Origin: Betaproteobacteria bacterium
GTDB lineage: Bacteria; Pseudomonadota; Gammaproteobacteria; Burkholderiales; SG8-39
Direction of reading: 5' to 3'
Assembly: GCA_005882235.1 (NCBI GenBank)
Contig: VBCT01000035.1
Coordinates: forward strand, 1 to 29,558
DNA length: 29,558 bases
Each line of letters opens with the position of its first letter. Position 1 is the first letter of the stretch. Of the stretch, positions 7,546-16,031 are shown in pieces. Below the pieces are notes generated by a model. That model made no database searches and had not been told where the DNA came from. It saw only the letters and a program-made list of their open reading frames with translations. The position numbers and the translations under genes are program-made.

Positions 7546-8268
7546 TCACTTGGTGGGTTCATCATCGGGTTCCTCGCGCTCCCGCGGTGGGTCACCGTCG
7601 TGGACGAGATTGCGTCGGCGCTGCAGCCAGGCATCGCGCACGAAGGCGTATTTGTCGAGCGCCGCCTGTTCAATAACGCTCGAGGCATCGAGGAGGTTGG
7701 CGCGATTGGCGATCGCGCGCGTACCGTAGAGGGAGGTATGCACGGGAACACCGTCGATCTGAAAAACGAGGTCGGCCTGGATATCGACCAGCAAACCGAA
7801 ACCGTCGCGGATCGTGGAGGCACCGAGGATCGGCAGAACCAGGTACGCGCCGCTGCCGACGCCCCAGGAGCCCAAGGTCTGCCCGAAATCTTCGTTGTGC
7901 TTTTGGAATCCCAGCTCGGAGGCGAAGTCGAAAATGCCGGCGATGCCGAATGTCGAATTGAAGAGAACCCTGCCGAAGTCATCTATCCCGTCCTGAAATT
8001 TACCTTGCAGCACGTCGTTCACCGAAATCCAGATGTCCTCGAGGTTGGAAAAGAAATTGGAAACACCTGTGCGGACAATCCCCGGCAGCACAGCGCGGTA
8101 GGCCCTCGCCACCGGCTTGATCACCGCCTTGTCCGCGGCATCGTTGAAGCTGAACACCACCCGGTTGAGCGGCTCGAGAGGGTCCGCCGGATTGCCTCCC
8201 GAAGTGGCGCAGCCCCCCAGCGTCCCGGCGAGGAGCAGCGCCGCGCACAAGCTCTTCACCTCTGCCAC
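7546..8268 (-). CDS. mlaA: MlaA (VacJ), outer-membrane lipoprotein
   Basis: Removes mislocalised phospholipids from the outer leaflet of the outer membrane and passes them to MlaC. The 240-residue protein has a lipoprotein signal with lipobox LGGC (Cys20). It then shows the MlaA hallmarks DPLEPLNRVVFSFND, GVSNFFSNLEDIW, LFNSTFGIAGIFD, EDFGQTLGSWGVGSGAYLVLP and GASTIRDGFG. The start is GTG at 8266-8268. A second GTG three codons in (VKSLCAA) would give an equally good signal peptide. In betaproteobacteria mlaA is often inside the mla operon, as here between mlaD and mlaC. Confidence 0.96.
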   Translation of the reverse strand: MAEVKSLCAALLLAGTLGGCATSGGNPADPLEPLNRVVFSFNDAADKAVIKPVARAYRAVLPGIVRTGVSNFFSNLEDIWISVNDVLQGKFQDGIDDFGRVLFNSTFGIAGIFDFASELGFQKHNEDFGQTLGSWGVGSGAYLVLPILGASTIRDGFGLLVDIQADLVFQIDGVPVHTSLYGTRAIANRANLLDASSVIEQAALDKYAFVRDAWLQRRRNLVHDGDPPREREEPDDEPTK

Positions 8269-8294
8269 GCGGTCGGCTTTCTTTCTTTCAATCC

Positions 8295-8768
8295 TTACTT
8301 TTTTTCCGTCCCCTCGGCGGCTTTATTGTACAGGAACTGACCGATGAGATTTTCGAGCACCACCGCAGATTGCGTGAGTTTCAAGGTATCGCCGCCTTTC
8401 AGGCTGACCGAATCGCCGCCGGCCGTAAGGCCGATGTACTGCTCGCCCAGCAGGCCCGAAGTCAGGATCTTCGCGGAGCTGTCCTTTGGAAACTGATAGC
8501 GGCCGTCGATATTCAGCGCCACCACGGCCTCGAAGCTCTCGTTGTCGAAACGGATCTCGCCGACCCGGCCGACGACGACACCCGCGCTTTTCACCGGCGC
8601 GCGGACCTTCAGCCCCCCGATGTTGTCGAACTTGGCGGTGATCTGATACGAATCTGCTGCCGAAAAAGAAGCGAGGTTCGCCACCTTCAGCGACAGGAAC
8701 AGCATCGCGCCGATGCCGATCACCGCGAAAATCCCGACCCACAGGTCCAATTCTTTGCGCGTCATCAT
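8295..8768 (-). CDS. mlaD: MlaD, MCE-domain subunit of the Mla transporter
   Basis: Inner-membrane anchored MCE protein that forms the hexameric periplasmic ring of MlaFEDB. The 157 residues begin MTRKELDLWVGIFAVIGIGA, with a single membrane helix at about 10-28. An MCE domain follows at about 40-118 (FDNIGGLKVRAPVKSAGVVVGRV, then SGLLGEQYIGL). The length matches the short MlaD type. It starts 3 nt after the mlaE stop, so the two are translationally close. Confidence 0.96.
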   Translation of the reverse strand: MMTRKELDLWVGIFAVIGIGAMLFLSLKVANLASFSAADSYQITAKFDNIGGLKVRAPVKSAGVVVGRVGEIRFDNESFEAVVALNIDGRYQFPKDSSAKILTSGLLGEQYIGLTAGGDSVSLKGGDTLKLTQSAVVLENLIGQFLYNKAAEGTEKK

Positions 8769-8771
8769 GAC

Positions 8772-9569
8772 TTAGTGTCCTCTGAACATCAGTGCCGTGA
8801 GTACAAAGTCGAGCGCGAGGATCGCGAGCGACGAAGTGACCACCGTGCGCGTAGTCGCGCCCGACACGCCTTCGGCGGTCGGCGGCGCATCGTACCCTTC
8901 ATAAACGGCTATCCAGGTCACTGCCACGCCGAAAACCAGGCTCTTGATCACGCCGTTCAAGACGTCCTCGCGAAAATCCACGGCCGCCTGCATCTGCGAC
9001 CAGAATGAGCCTTCATCGACGCCGATCAGCCGCACGCCAACGAGGTAACCGCCGAACACCCCCATCGCGGAAAATAGCGCGGCGAGAAGGGGCATGGAAA
9101 TCACACCGGCCCAAAAGCGGGGCGCGACCACGCGAGCGATGGGGTCGACGGCCATCATCTCCATCGCGGAGAGCTGCTCGGTCGCCTTCATCAGGCCGAT
9201 CTCCGCGGTGATCGCGCTCCCGGCGCGGCTGGCAAAGAGCAGTCCTGCGACGACAGGGCCTAGCTCGCGAACCAGAGAAAGGCTTACGAGCACCCCGAGC
9301 GCCTCGGAGGAACCGTACCGCACCAGCGTGTCGTAACCCTGCAGACCCAGGACCATGCCGACGAACAGCCCCGACACGAGAATGATGATGAGCGACAGCA
9401 CACCGGTGAAATAAATTTCACGAATGGTAAGGTGGAAGCGCCGAAAGCTCGCCCCCGACTCCCTGAGCGTGAACCACAGGAATCGGCACGCGAACCCGAG
9501 ACGCCAGATCCAGTTGTTCACAATGCGCGCGCCGAGCGCGCGCAGGAGCTCCGCGATCCGCCCTGTCAT
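8772..9569 (-). CDS. mlaE: MlaE, permease of the Mla phospholipid transporter
   Basis: Inner-membrane permease of the MlaFEDB complex, 265 residues. Motifs typical of the family are EIYFTGVLSLIIILVSGLFVGMVLGLQGY, RELGPVVAGLLFASRAGSAITAEIGLMKATEQLSAMEMMAVDP written here as neighbouring blocks, and the C-terminal GVSGATTRTVV. Several hydrophobic helices are visible between residues 50 and 265. The ATG at 9567-9569 overlaps the mlaF stop by 4 nt. MlaD, MlaA and MlaC follow downstream in the same operon. Confidence 0.96.
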   Translation of the reverse strand: MTGRIAELLRALGARIVNNWIWRLGFACRFLWFTLRESGASFRRFHLTIREIYFTGVLSLIIILVSGLFVGMVLGLQGYDTLVRYGSSEALGVLVSLSLVRELGPVVAGLLFASRAGSAITAEIGLMKATEQLSAMEMMAVDPIARVVAPRFWAGVISMPLLAALFSAMGVFGGYLVGVRLIGVDEGSFWSQMQAAVDFREDVLNGVIKSLVFGVAVTWIAVYEGYDAPPTAEGVSGATTRTVVTSSLAILALDFVLTALMFRGH

Positions 9570-10366
9570 TGCGCGAGCAGATCCTGCCGATAGTCCGGCG
9601 CCGGATAATGGAACGGGACCGGCCCATCGGGTTCGCCGTAGACGAACTGGCGAAGCGACGAAAGTCCCGCCGCACGTACCTGGTCGGGGGTGCCTTGAAA
9701 TTCGACCTTTCCCGCGGACATGTAGTAGACGTAATCGACCAATTCGAGCGCCTCGGCTACGTCGTGGGTCACTACGATCGAAGTCGCGCCGAGCGAATCG
9801 TTGAGCCGCCGGATCAACTGTCCGATGACTCCGAGTGAAATCGGGTCAAGCCCTGTGAAAGGTTCGTCGTACATCATGAGCATCGGGTCGAGCGCAATCG
9901 AGCGTGCGAGCGCCACGCGACGCGCCATGCCGCCTGAGAGTTCCGAGGGCAAGAGATCCGCCGCCCCGCGCAATCCCACCGCCTGCAGCTTCATGAGCGC
10001 GAGGTCGCGAATAATCGACTCGGGCAGGTTGGTGTGCTCGCGCATCTGGAACGCCACGTTTTCGAACGAGGACATATCGGTAAACAGGGCTCCGAACTGG
10101 AACAGCATGCCCATCCTGCGCCGCAGGGCGAAAAGCTCCGCGTCGCGGAGCTTGTTGACCACGCGGCCGGCGACGCGAACTTCGCCGCGGTCGGGGAAAA
10201 GCGCTCCGCCGATCAGACGAAGAAGCGTCGTTTTCCCGCAGCCGGACAAACCCATGATGGCCACCACCTTGCCTCGGGGAACGACGAGGTTGATGTCTTT
10301 AAGAACCCGGCGCTCGTCGTAGCTGAACGTGACGTCCTGGACCTCGACCAGATTGCTTGTCGCCAC
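9566..10366 (-). CDS. mlaF: MlaF, ATPase of the Mla phospholipid transporter
   Basis: Cytoplasmic ABC ATPase energising MlaFEDB, 266 residues. Walker A is GLSGCGKTT (39-47), the signature is LSGGMARR (143-150), Walker B ends in MMYDEPFTGLDP (164-175) and the switch histidine is His201. The arrangement LSGGM rather than LSGGQ is typical of MlaF. The start is GTG at 10364-10366, with a possible AGGA ribosome binding site a few bases upstream. It is the first gene of the mla operon and is divergent from the pilus locus. Confidence 0.96.
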   Translation of the reverse strand: MATSNLVEVQDVTFSYDERRVLKDINLVVPRGKVVAIMGLSGCGKTTLLRLIGGALFPDRGEVRVAGRVVNKLRDAELFALRRRMGMLFQFGALFTDMSSFENVAFQMREHTNLPESIIRDLALMKLQAVGLRGAADLLPSELSGGMARRVALARSIALDPMLMMYDEPFTGLDPISLGVIGQLIRRLNDSLGATSIVVTHDVAEALELVDYVYYMSAGKVEFQGTPDQVRAAGLSSLRQFVYGEPDGPVPFHYPAPDYRQDLLAQ

Positions 10367-10396
10367 GGCGTCCTGCTCGGAATACGCGAAGGGCGA

Positions 10397-10423
10397 ATTC
10401 TAGCCTAGAAAAGCGCGCCACAA
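10397..10423 (-). promoter_or_regulatory. Weak candidate sigma-70 promoter for the mla operon
   Basis: On the minus strand a TAGAAT -10-like hexamer (10397-10402) lies 15 nt after a weak TTGTGG -35-like hexamer (10418-10423). Transcription would start about 25-30 nt before the mlaF GTG. The spacing is short, so the call rests mainly on the -10 match and on position. Confidence 0.3.
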
Positions 10424-10473
10424 CATACTTGAACCACATTCGAGCGATCGCACGCGGCAGCCGGAGTTCCGCC

Positions 10474-10502
10474 GTGAAAGAGCGCCGTCTTTGCGCTATC
10501 AT
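10474..10502 (+). promoter_or_regulatory. Candidate sigma-70 promoter of the pilus locus
   Basis: GTGAAA (10474-10479, 4 of 6 matches to TTGACA) and TATCAT (10497-10502, 5 of 6 to TATAAT) are separated by exactly 17 nt. Predicted start is near 10509, about 21 nt before the ATG at 10530. It would drive the ABC ATPase, the response regulator and possibly the genes behind them. Confidence 0.55.
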
Positions 10503-10529
10503 CGACGCCTCCCCACGAAGGGCTGCCTG

Positions 10530-11255
10530 ATGCCCGAGCCGTCGGTTCGATTCCTCGCAGTGAGCAAGAGCTTTGGTCGCGCCGAAGTGCTGCGCGGGAT
10601 CGATCTCGATGTCCGCTCGGGCGAGTGCGTCGGCCTCGCGGGTGTGAACGGCGCCGGCAAAACGACCTTGATCAAGTGCCTGCTCGACTTCTGCGACCTC
10701 GATTCAGGTTCGATCGAGATCCACGGTACCGCGCACCGCCGCCCGCAGGCCCGCGCCCGTCTTGCGTTCCTGCCCGAGCGGTTTACTGCCCCGTATTTTC
10801 TGACCGGTCGCGAGTTCATAGCGATGATGCTGCGACTGTTCGGATGCCGATACGAGGAGGAGCGCGTTCGTGCGATGTTCGCTGCACTCGATCTGGAGAT
10901 CGCTGCCCTCGACAAGCCCGTCCGCGCCTATTCGAAAGGCACGACCCAGAAACTGGGACTTGCCGCCTGCTTTCTCTCGCAACGCGATTTGTACGTTCTC
11001 GACGAACCGATGAGCGGCCTGGATCCCAAGGCGCGCGACCGCGCCAAGGACCTGCTCCTGAACCTCAAGTCTGAGGGGCGAACGCTGCTCTTCACCTCGC
11101 ATTCGCTGGCCGACATCGAGGAGGTTTGCGACCGCGTCACCGTTCTGCACGGGGGGACGATGGCCTACGCCGGCGCGCCCCGCGGATTGTGCGAGCGCTA
11201 CGGGGAAACGTCGCTCGAGGGCGCCTTCCTGAAATGCATCGAAGCCCATGCCTGA
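10530..11255 (+). CDS. ABC transporter ATPase of the pilus locus (PilH-like by context)
   Basis: ATP-binding subunit of an ABC-2 type transporter, 241 residues from the ATG at 10530, which has a good GAAGGG ribosome binding site 7 nt upstream. A longer frame from TTG 10491 overlaps the promoter. Walker A is GVNGAGKTT (38-46), the signature loop reads YSKGTTQKLGLA (134-145) and Walker B is YVLDEPMSGLDP (155-166). The degenerate signature is normal for exporters of this class. No permease is adjacent. The only permease in the window is the orphan ABC-2 gene at 27765, next to the pilin, so the two probably pair. Myxococcus PilG/H/I is an ABC system tied to type IV pili and is the nearest precedent I know. 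Confidence 0.9.
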   Translation: MPEPSVRFLAVSKSFGRAEVLRGIDLDVRSGECVGLAGVNGAGKTTLIKCLLDFCDLDSGSIEIHGTAHRRPQARARLAFLPERFTAPYFLTGREFIAMMLRLFGCRYEEERVRAMFAALDLEIAALDKPVRAYSKGTTQKLGLAACFLSQRDLYVLDEPMSGLDPKARDRAKDLLLNLKSEGRTLLFTSHSLADIEEVCDRVTVLHGGTMAYAGAPRGLCERYGETSLEGAFLKCIEAHA

Positions 11256-12672
11256 AGATCCCCATCCGAGCCTCTTGATCGTCGACGACGATCCGCTCAT
11301 TACCGAGACCCTGTCCTACGCCCTCGGAAAGGATTTCGAGGTCATGGTGAGCGATTCGCGCCACCATGCCGTGAGTCTACTGAGGCAGCTCGACGAGGCT
11401 CCGCAGCTCGCGCTGGTCGATCTCGGCCTACCCCCCCTGCCCCACCGGCCCGACGAGGGCTTCCAGCTGATCAGCGACTTGCTCGCGCATTCTCCGACCA
11501 TGAAGATCCTGGTGCTATCGGGCCAGAACGACGCTGCCAACGCAAGGCACGCGCGCACGCTCGGCGCCGCCGAGTTCGTCGCCAAGCCCTGCGATCCGGA
11601 GAATCTCAAGAAGATCCTGCTTCACGCTCTCCAGTTTCGCGCGGCAGAAATTTCGGGGGGACGGATCGCCGAGGCCGACCCCCTGGTCGGCAAAAGCCCC
11701 GCGCTGCAGAAACTGAAGAGTCAAATCAGCCAATACGCCGACTCGCCCTTTCCAGCGCTCATCGAGGGCGAATCCGGCACCGGAAAGGAAGTCGTGGCGA
11801 ACCTTCTTCATCGCCTATCTTGGAGGCGCGTGAAGCCATGGTTTGCTCTCAATTGCGCGGCGATCGCACCGACCCTGGTCGAGCCTACGCTGTTCGGCTA
11901 CACCAAGGGCGCATTCACCGGCGCGACGCAGAACAAATCAGGCTATTTCGAAGATGCGAGCGACGGAACGCTGTTTCTAGATGAGATCGGCGAGCTGCCC
12001 CTGGAGCTGCAAGCGAAGCTCCTGCGCGTGCTCGAGAACGGCGAGTTCCAGCGCGTCGGCGAGACGCAGCAGCGTTTCTCCCGTTCCCGGGTGATCGCCG
12101 CCACCAATCGCGACCTGCGCCAGGAAGTCAGGAAAGGCAACTTCCGCGCGGACCTGTATCACCGGTTGTCGGTTTTCACGATCGAAGTGCCGTCGCTGCG
12201 CGAGATGGACGACGACCGCACGCTGCTGCTCGAGCACTACCGTAAATTCTACGCGGAGCAGGCGAAGCTCGCGCCGTTCGCGCTGGACGATTCGGCGCAA
12301 AAAGCCTGGCGCGACTATCACTTTCCCGGCAACGTGCGCGAGCTGCGCAACGTCGTCATCAGGCTCACCACGAAGTACGCTGGGCAGAAACTCGCGATTG
12401 CGGACCTCGAGCCCGAATTCGACTTGGAAGCGCAGGTCGACGGAGGACCCGGATTGCCGTCGGATCCGGGAACGCTCATCGAGCAGGCGCAACGCCATCT
12501 TCAGCGCGAGCGCAGCTTCAATCTCGACCAGATGCTCAAGGCCTGGGAACAGGGGTACATCGAGGCCGCGATGAAGCTCACGCGAGGCAACGTCAGTCAG
12601 GCGGCGAAGATGCTCGGCATCAACCGCACGACGCTGTACTCCCGCATGGAATCGGCGCAAAAGCAGCAATAG
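11248..12672 (+). CDS. Sigma-54-dependent response regulator, PrsR-like
   Basis: NtrC-class activator of 474 residues. The receiver domain (about 8-130) has Asp13/Asp14, phosphoacceptor Asp58 in LALVDLGLPP, Ser91 and Lys113. The AAA+ domain (about 145-380) has Walker A GESGTGKE (174-181), an intact sigma-54-contacting GAFTGA loop (221-226) and Walker B LFLDEIGELP. A Fis-type helix-turn-helix lies at the C-terminus (GNVSQAAKMLGINRTTLYSR). The DLGLPP segment followed by a P/D-rich insertion resembles PrsR, the PEP-CTERM-associated regulator. The ATG at 11248 overlaps the ATPase gene by 8 nt. Its likely kinase is encoded at 25831-27570 and likely targets are the -24/-12 sites at 29354 and 27707. 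Confidence 0.93.
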   Translation: MPEDPHPSLLIVDDDPLITETLSYALGKDFEVMVSDSRHHAVSLLRQLDEAPQLALVDLGLPPLPHRPDEGFQLISDLLAHSPTMKILVLSGQNDAANARHARTLGAAEFVAKPCDPENLKKILLHALQFRAAEISGGRIAEADPLVGKSPALQKLKSQISQYADSPFPALIEGESGTGKEVVANLLHRLSWRRVKPWFALNCAAIAPTLVEPTLFGYTKGAFTGATQNKSGYFEDASDGTLFLDEIGELPLELQAKLLRVLENGEFQRVGETQQRFSRSRVIAATNRDLRQEVRKGNFRADLYHRLSVFTIEVPSLREMDDDRTLLLEHYRKFYAEQAKLAPFALDDSAQKAWRDYHFPGNVRELRNVVIRLTTKYAGQKLAIADLEPEFDLEAQVDGGPGLPSDPGTLIEQAQRHLQRERSFNLDQMLKAWEQGYIEAAMKLTRGNVSQAAKMLGINRTTLYSRMESAQKQQ

Positions 12673-12703
12673 GGCCAGCGGCCCGCTCGGGGAGGGGACT
12701 CGA

Positions 12704-14125
12704 ATGTATCTAGACCATTTCGGGTTGAAAGAGCCTCCCTTTCGCATCACCCCCGACACCGATTTCTTCTTTCAGGGTGCCAACCGCGGGGCGACGCTCG
12801 AAGCGCTGCTCTACGCCATTACTCACGACGAGGGCATCGTCAAGGTCTCGGGCGAGGTCGGCAGCGGCAAGACGATGCTGTGCCGCGTGCTGATGGAGCG
12901 GTTGCCCGCCACGGTCGAGACCATCTATCTCGCCAATCCGTCGCTGTCGCGCGACGAAATCCTATTCGCAATCGGCGACGAACTGAAGCTCCAACTGGAA
13001 AAAGGGCAAACGACGCGCATTCTTCGGGCCCTACAGGAGCATCTCATCCGGCTCTTCGGCGAGGGCCGCCGGGTGGTGGTGCTCATCGACGAAGCGCACG
13101 CGATGCCCGACGAAACCCTCGAGGAGATCCGGCTCCTGTCGAATCTCGAATCGAACCGCCACAAGCTGCTGCAGATCGTGCTCTTCGGGCAGTCCGAGCT
13201 CGACGAGCACCTCGACACGGCCGGCATGCGGCAGCTGAGGGAGCGCATCACGCAAAGCTTCCAACTGGAGCCCCTGGTGCGCAGCGACATCGAGAACTAC
13301 ATCGACTTTCGCATGCGCGCTGCGGGCTACCGTGGTCCCAAGGTTTTCAATCCGGGAGCGATCAAGCTCATCGCGAATGCGTCCCAAGGGCTGACGCGCC
13401 GGGTCAACATCCTCTCGGACAAGTCCCTGCTTGCAGCCTTCGCAGCCGGCACCCATGCCGTCACCCAGGTTGAGGCGAAAAGGGCCGTGCGCGACACCGA
13501 GTTTTATCGAGCGCGGACCGGCACGCAAAGGATCTGGATCGGCGCGGCTGCCCTCGCCGCAGGCGTTGTGCTCGGATGGGGAACACACATGCTCCTTTCC
13601 GCAGGTCCGCCCAACATTGCGTCCGGCCCCCCGCCAGCCGCAGCGAGCACCGCCGCGGAAACGCCTGCCCAACCCGCGAAAGCGGCGATGCCCCTCGTTT
13701 CGGGCTTGTCCCTCTCCGCGAGCGCGGACGCGTCGGCGCTCAAACCAAGTGCGGAAACCTCGACGCTCGCGCAGCCGCTCCCTCCCGAGCGCGGGGAACT
13801 CGCCCGAGGGCGCTTTACCGCGACCCAGGAGTGGCTCCGGAGCACGCCCGGAGATCGCTACGCAATCCAGTTGGCTATTGTCAATTCGAAAGAACTAGGG
13901 CTCCTGGAAGACTTCTTGCTTCGAGTATCGAAGGAGTTGCCGGTCGGTGAGCTTCTCGTCTACAGCGTGAAGATCAACGGCCAGCGACACTACCGTGTTG
14001 CCTACGGATCCTACGCGAGTCCGGAGCAAGCGCTGGCCGCCATCAAGGGGCTGCCGCCGCCGATTTCCGCGTACCATCCGTATTATCGGAGCGTGGAAAG
14101 AATGCGCAGCCAGAATCGCCAGTGA
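12704..14125 (+). CDS. mshM: MshM/ExeA-like AAA ATPase with SPOR-like C-terminus
   Basis: Inner-membrane AAA+ protein of 473 residues. The N-terminus MYLDHFGLKEPPFRITPD is diagnostic of the ExeA/GspA/MshM family. Walker A is GEVGSGKT (50-57) and Walker B VVLIDEAH with Asp129/Glu130. A single membrane helix spans about 277-298, followed by an Ala/Pro/Ser-rich linker to about 375. The last 90 residues (YAIQLAIVNSKE, then YRVAYGSYASPEQALAAIKGLP) look like a SPOR peptidoglycan-binding domain. ExeA relatives use their periplasmic part to open peptidoglycan for secretin assembly, which fits the secretin gene just downstream. The start has a strong GGAGGGGA ribosome binding site. Symbol by homology and context. 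Confidence 0.88.
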   Translation: MYLDHFGLKEPPFRITPDTDFFFQGANRGATLEALLYAITHDEGIVKVSGEVGSGKTMLCRVLMERLPATVETIYLANPSLSRDEILFAIGDELKLQLEKGQTTRILRALQEHLIRLFGEGRRVVVLIDEAHAMPDETLEEIRLLSNLESNRHKLLQIVLFGQSELDEHLDTAGMRQLRERITQSFQLEPLVRSDIENYIDFRMRAAGYRGPKVFNPGAIKLIANASQGLTRRVNILSDKSLLAAFAAGTHAVTQVEAKRAVRDTEFYRARTGTQRIWIGAAALAAGVVLGWGTHMLLSAGPPNIASGPPPAAASTAAETPAQPAKAAMPLVSGLSLSASADASALKPSAETSTLAQPLPPERGELARGRFTATQEWLRSTPGDRYAIQLAIVNSKELGLLEDFLLRVSKELPVGELLVYSVKINGQRHYRVAYGSYASPEQALAAIKGLPPPISAYHPYYRSVERMRSQNRQ

Positions 14126-14172
14126 CAGCGGGGCCCGGATCAACCCGTGAAATAGGCGCATCGCAGTTCTTT

Positions 14173-14187
14173 TGATTTGTTAAATCA
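14173..14187. repeat. Perfect palindrome upstream of the secretin gene
   Basis: TGATTT-GTT-AAATCA is a perfect inverted repeat with a 3-nt centre, ending 19 nt before a TATACT box. It would overlap the -35 zone of the promoter proposed at 14204-14212. It looks like an operator for a dimeric regulator; the regulator is unknown. Confidence 0.5.
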
Positions 14188-14203
14188 GTTTGTTACGTGG
14201 TAC

Positions 14204-14212
14204 TGTTATACT
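14204..14212 (+). promoter_or_regulatory. Extended -10 promoter candidate for the secretin gene
   Basis: TGTTATACT contains the extended -10 dinucleotide TG, one spacer base, and TATACT (5 of 6 to TATAAT). No good -35 is present at 17 nt, as is common for extended -10 promoters. Predicted start is about 45 nt before the TTG start at 14265. This makes the secretin-to-prepilin genes a possible separate operon. Confidence 0.45.
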
Positions 14213-14264
14213 GGTCCGGGAAATTTCTACCCGGGCAAAGGTGGAGCGGGAATCGGAGGCGACC

Positions 14265-16031
14265 TTGCGACGCATTTCGCTGGCGTGTTCTGTGCTCGTG
14301 CTGGGCGCGTGCGCCCATGCGCCGATCCAGCCATCGGACACCCACCTTAGAGCCGAGGAGCCGGCTCCTACCGGATCCGTACCCGCCCCCATACAAATCT
14401 CCACGCTGCTGCCCAAACCCAAGCCGACTTCGCGACCGGAGACCTACAGCGTGGTGGTCAACGGGGTCAGGGCGCAGGAGCTGCTCTTCGCCCTCGCCCG
14501 CGACGCCAAGCTGAACATAGACATTCACCCGGGAATCACCGGGGCGGTCACGCTCAATGCGATCGAGCAGACCTTGCCACAGCTCCTGACGCGCATTTCC
14601 AAGCAGGTCGACATGCGCTGGGAACTCGACGGCCCGAACCTGATCGTCATGCCGGATTCTCCGTACCTGCACACTTACCGGATCGACTACGTCAACATGG
14701 AGCGCACCTCCTCCGGTACTGTCGGCGTTTCTTCGCAAATCGGGACCGGCGGCGGGACCGCGGGCGGGGGAGGGGGAGGGGCCGCAGGCGGGACGGGCGG
14801 CAACACCTCAAGCACCACGGTGCGCAATACTTCCGAGAACAAGTTCTGGGCCACGCTCGAAAAGAACATCAAGGACATCCTGCACGAGACCGACAAGGTC
14901 TTGCCCGCTGGCGCCCCCCAGCCGACCCTTGTTCAGGCGCTAACGGGCGCGCCCGGAACCGCTCCCCCAGCGCCGACCGCGCCCAACGTCAGCTTTCGGG
15001 AAGCGGCATCGGTGATCGTCAACGCCGAAGCGGGCCTCGTCATCGTGCGCGCGACCTCGCGGCAGCATGAAAAAATCCAGGAATTTCTCGACCAGGTACT
15101 GGCGAACGTAAAACGCCAGGTGCTGATCGAAGCGACGATCGCCGAAGTGCAGTTGAACAACCAGTACCAACAGGGGATCGATTGGTCGGTTCTGCGCACG
15201 CGGGGGCTTACAAGTATCTCAGGCAACCAAATTTCCTCGGGCAACGTTACGACCACACCCCCCGTTACGCCCGGCATTACCGTGACGCCTCCAGGGGCTC
15301 TTCCGAGTGTCCCCGCGTTCCCGAATCTACTCACGCTCGCGGCCTCCAGAACGAACATCGCCGGCGTCCTCCAGTTGCTCGAGTCCTTCGGCAATGTGCG
15401 GGTGCTTTCGAGCCCGAAGCTCTCGGTGCTCAACAACCAGACCGCACTGCTTCGAGTCGTCGACAACCTCGTCTATTTCAACGTTCAGTCAAGTCAAACG
15501 ACGACGGGAGGGCTCAACTCGCAACTTCTGACGGCAGTCACCACGACGGCAGTCACGGTACCGGTCGGTTTCGTGATGAATGTGACTCCACAGATCAGCG
15601 ACAACGACACGATCCTGCTCAACGTGAAACCTTCCACCACGCGCTTCGTCAAGTTCGTGAACGACCCTAATCCATTGCTGCCCCCAGGCATTCCCAACCA
15701 GGTGCCGCAGTTGCGCATGCGGGAGATGGAGTCGCTGATCAAGATCAACAGCGGCCAGATCGCCGTGCTGGGCGGATTGATCGAGGACTCGATCAACGAC
15801 GTCGAGGACACGATTCCGATCATCAACGCCATTCCGTTCATCGGCTCGCTTTTCAGCTCGCGCAACCGGAACAACACCAAGACCGAGCTGGTCGTCTTCC
15901 TGCGCCCCATCGTGGTAAAGGATGCGAGCATCGACGGCGACTTCCGCTCGTTCCGCTCGATGATTCCCGGTGAGGACTTCATTTCGCGGCCCAACCCTGG
16001 TAAGGCCGGATTGCCCGAGTTTCCAAGATGA
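14265..16031 (+). CDS. mshL: MshL-like type IV pilus secretin (lipoprotein)
   Basis: Outer-membrane secretin through which the pilus exits, 588 residues from TTG 14265, which has GGAGG 5 nt upstream. The open frame begins at 14190 but those 25 codons carry the promoter and have no leader character. From the TTG the N-terminus is LRRISLACSVLVLGAC, a lipoprotein signal with lipobox LGAC. N-terminal secretin domains (FALARDAKLNIDIHPGITG) are followed by a glycine-rich linker encoded by an extreme G-rich tract. The C-terminal secretin domain shows VPVGFVMNVTPQI, the GQIAVLGGLIEDS motif and TKTELVVFLRPIVV. The gene overlaps the next by ATGA. Confidence 0.92.
   Translation: MRRISLACSVLVLGACAHAPIQPSDTHLRAEEPAPTGSVPAPIQISTLLPKPKPTSRPETYSVVVNGVRAQELLFALARDAKLNIDIHPGITGAVTLNAIEQTLPQLLTRISKQVDMRWELDGPNLIVMPDSPYLHTYRIDYVNMERTSSGTVGVSSQIGTGGGTAGGGGGGAAGGTGGNTSSTTVRNTSENKFWATLEKNIKDILHETDKVLPAGAPQPTLVQALTGAPGTAPPAPTAPNVSFREAASVIVNAEAGLVIVRATSRQHEKIQEFLDQVLANVKRQVLIEATIAEVQLNNQYQQGIDWSVLRTRGLTSISGNQISSGNVTTTPPVTPGITVTPPGALPSVPAFPNLLTLAASRTNIAGVLQLLESFGNVRVLSSPKLSVLNNQTALLRVVDNLVYFNVQSSQTTTGGLNSQLLTAVTTTAVTVPVGFVMNVTPQISDNDTILLNVKPSTTRFVKFVNDPNPLLPPGIPNQVPQLRMREMESLIKINSGQIAVLGGLIEDSINDVEDTIPIINAIPFIGSLFSSRNRNNTKTELVVFLRPIVVKDASIDGDFRSFRSMIPGEDFISRPNPGKAGLPEFPR
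14742..14800 (+). repeat. G-rich low-complexity tract in the secretin gene
   Basis: A stretch with at least six runs of three or more G on the coding strand (for example GGGCGGGGGAGGGGGAGGGG at 14762) encodes a Gly-rich linker of the secretin. The run pattern fits a G-quadruplex-forming sequence and is a likely spot for slippage or sequencing error. Confidence 0.7.

Noticed and set aside
10932..10964. Degenerate ABC signature YSKGTTQK as evidence for a dead ATPase
   Set aside because: This form is usual in ABC-2 exporter ATPases; Walker A, Walker B and the switch His are intact.
12672..12684. GGGCC-AGC-GGCCC hairpin after the response regulator, as a terminator
   Set aside because: No T-run follows and the next gene starts 20 nt later with a strong ribosome binding site.
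14190..14264. TTG start 25 codons upstream for the secretin
   Set aside because: The extra codons carry the extended -10 and have no leader features; TTG 14265 has GGAGG and begins the lipoprotein signal.
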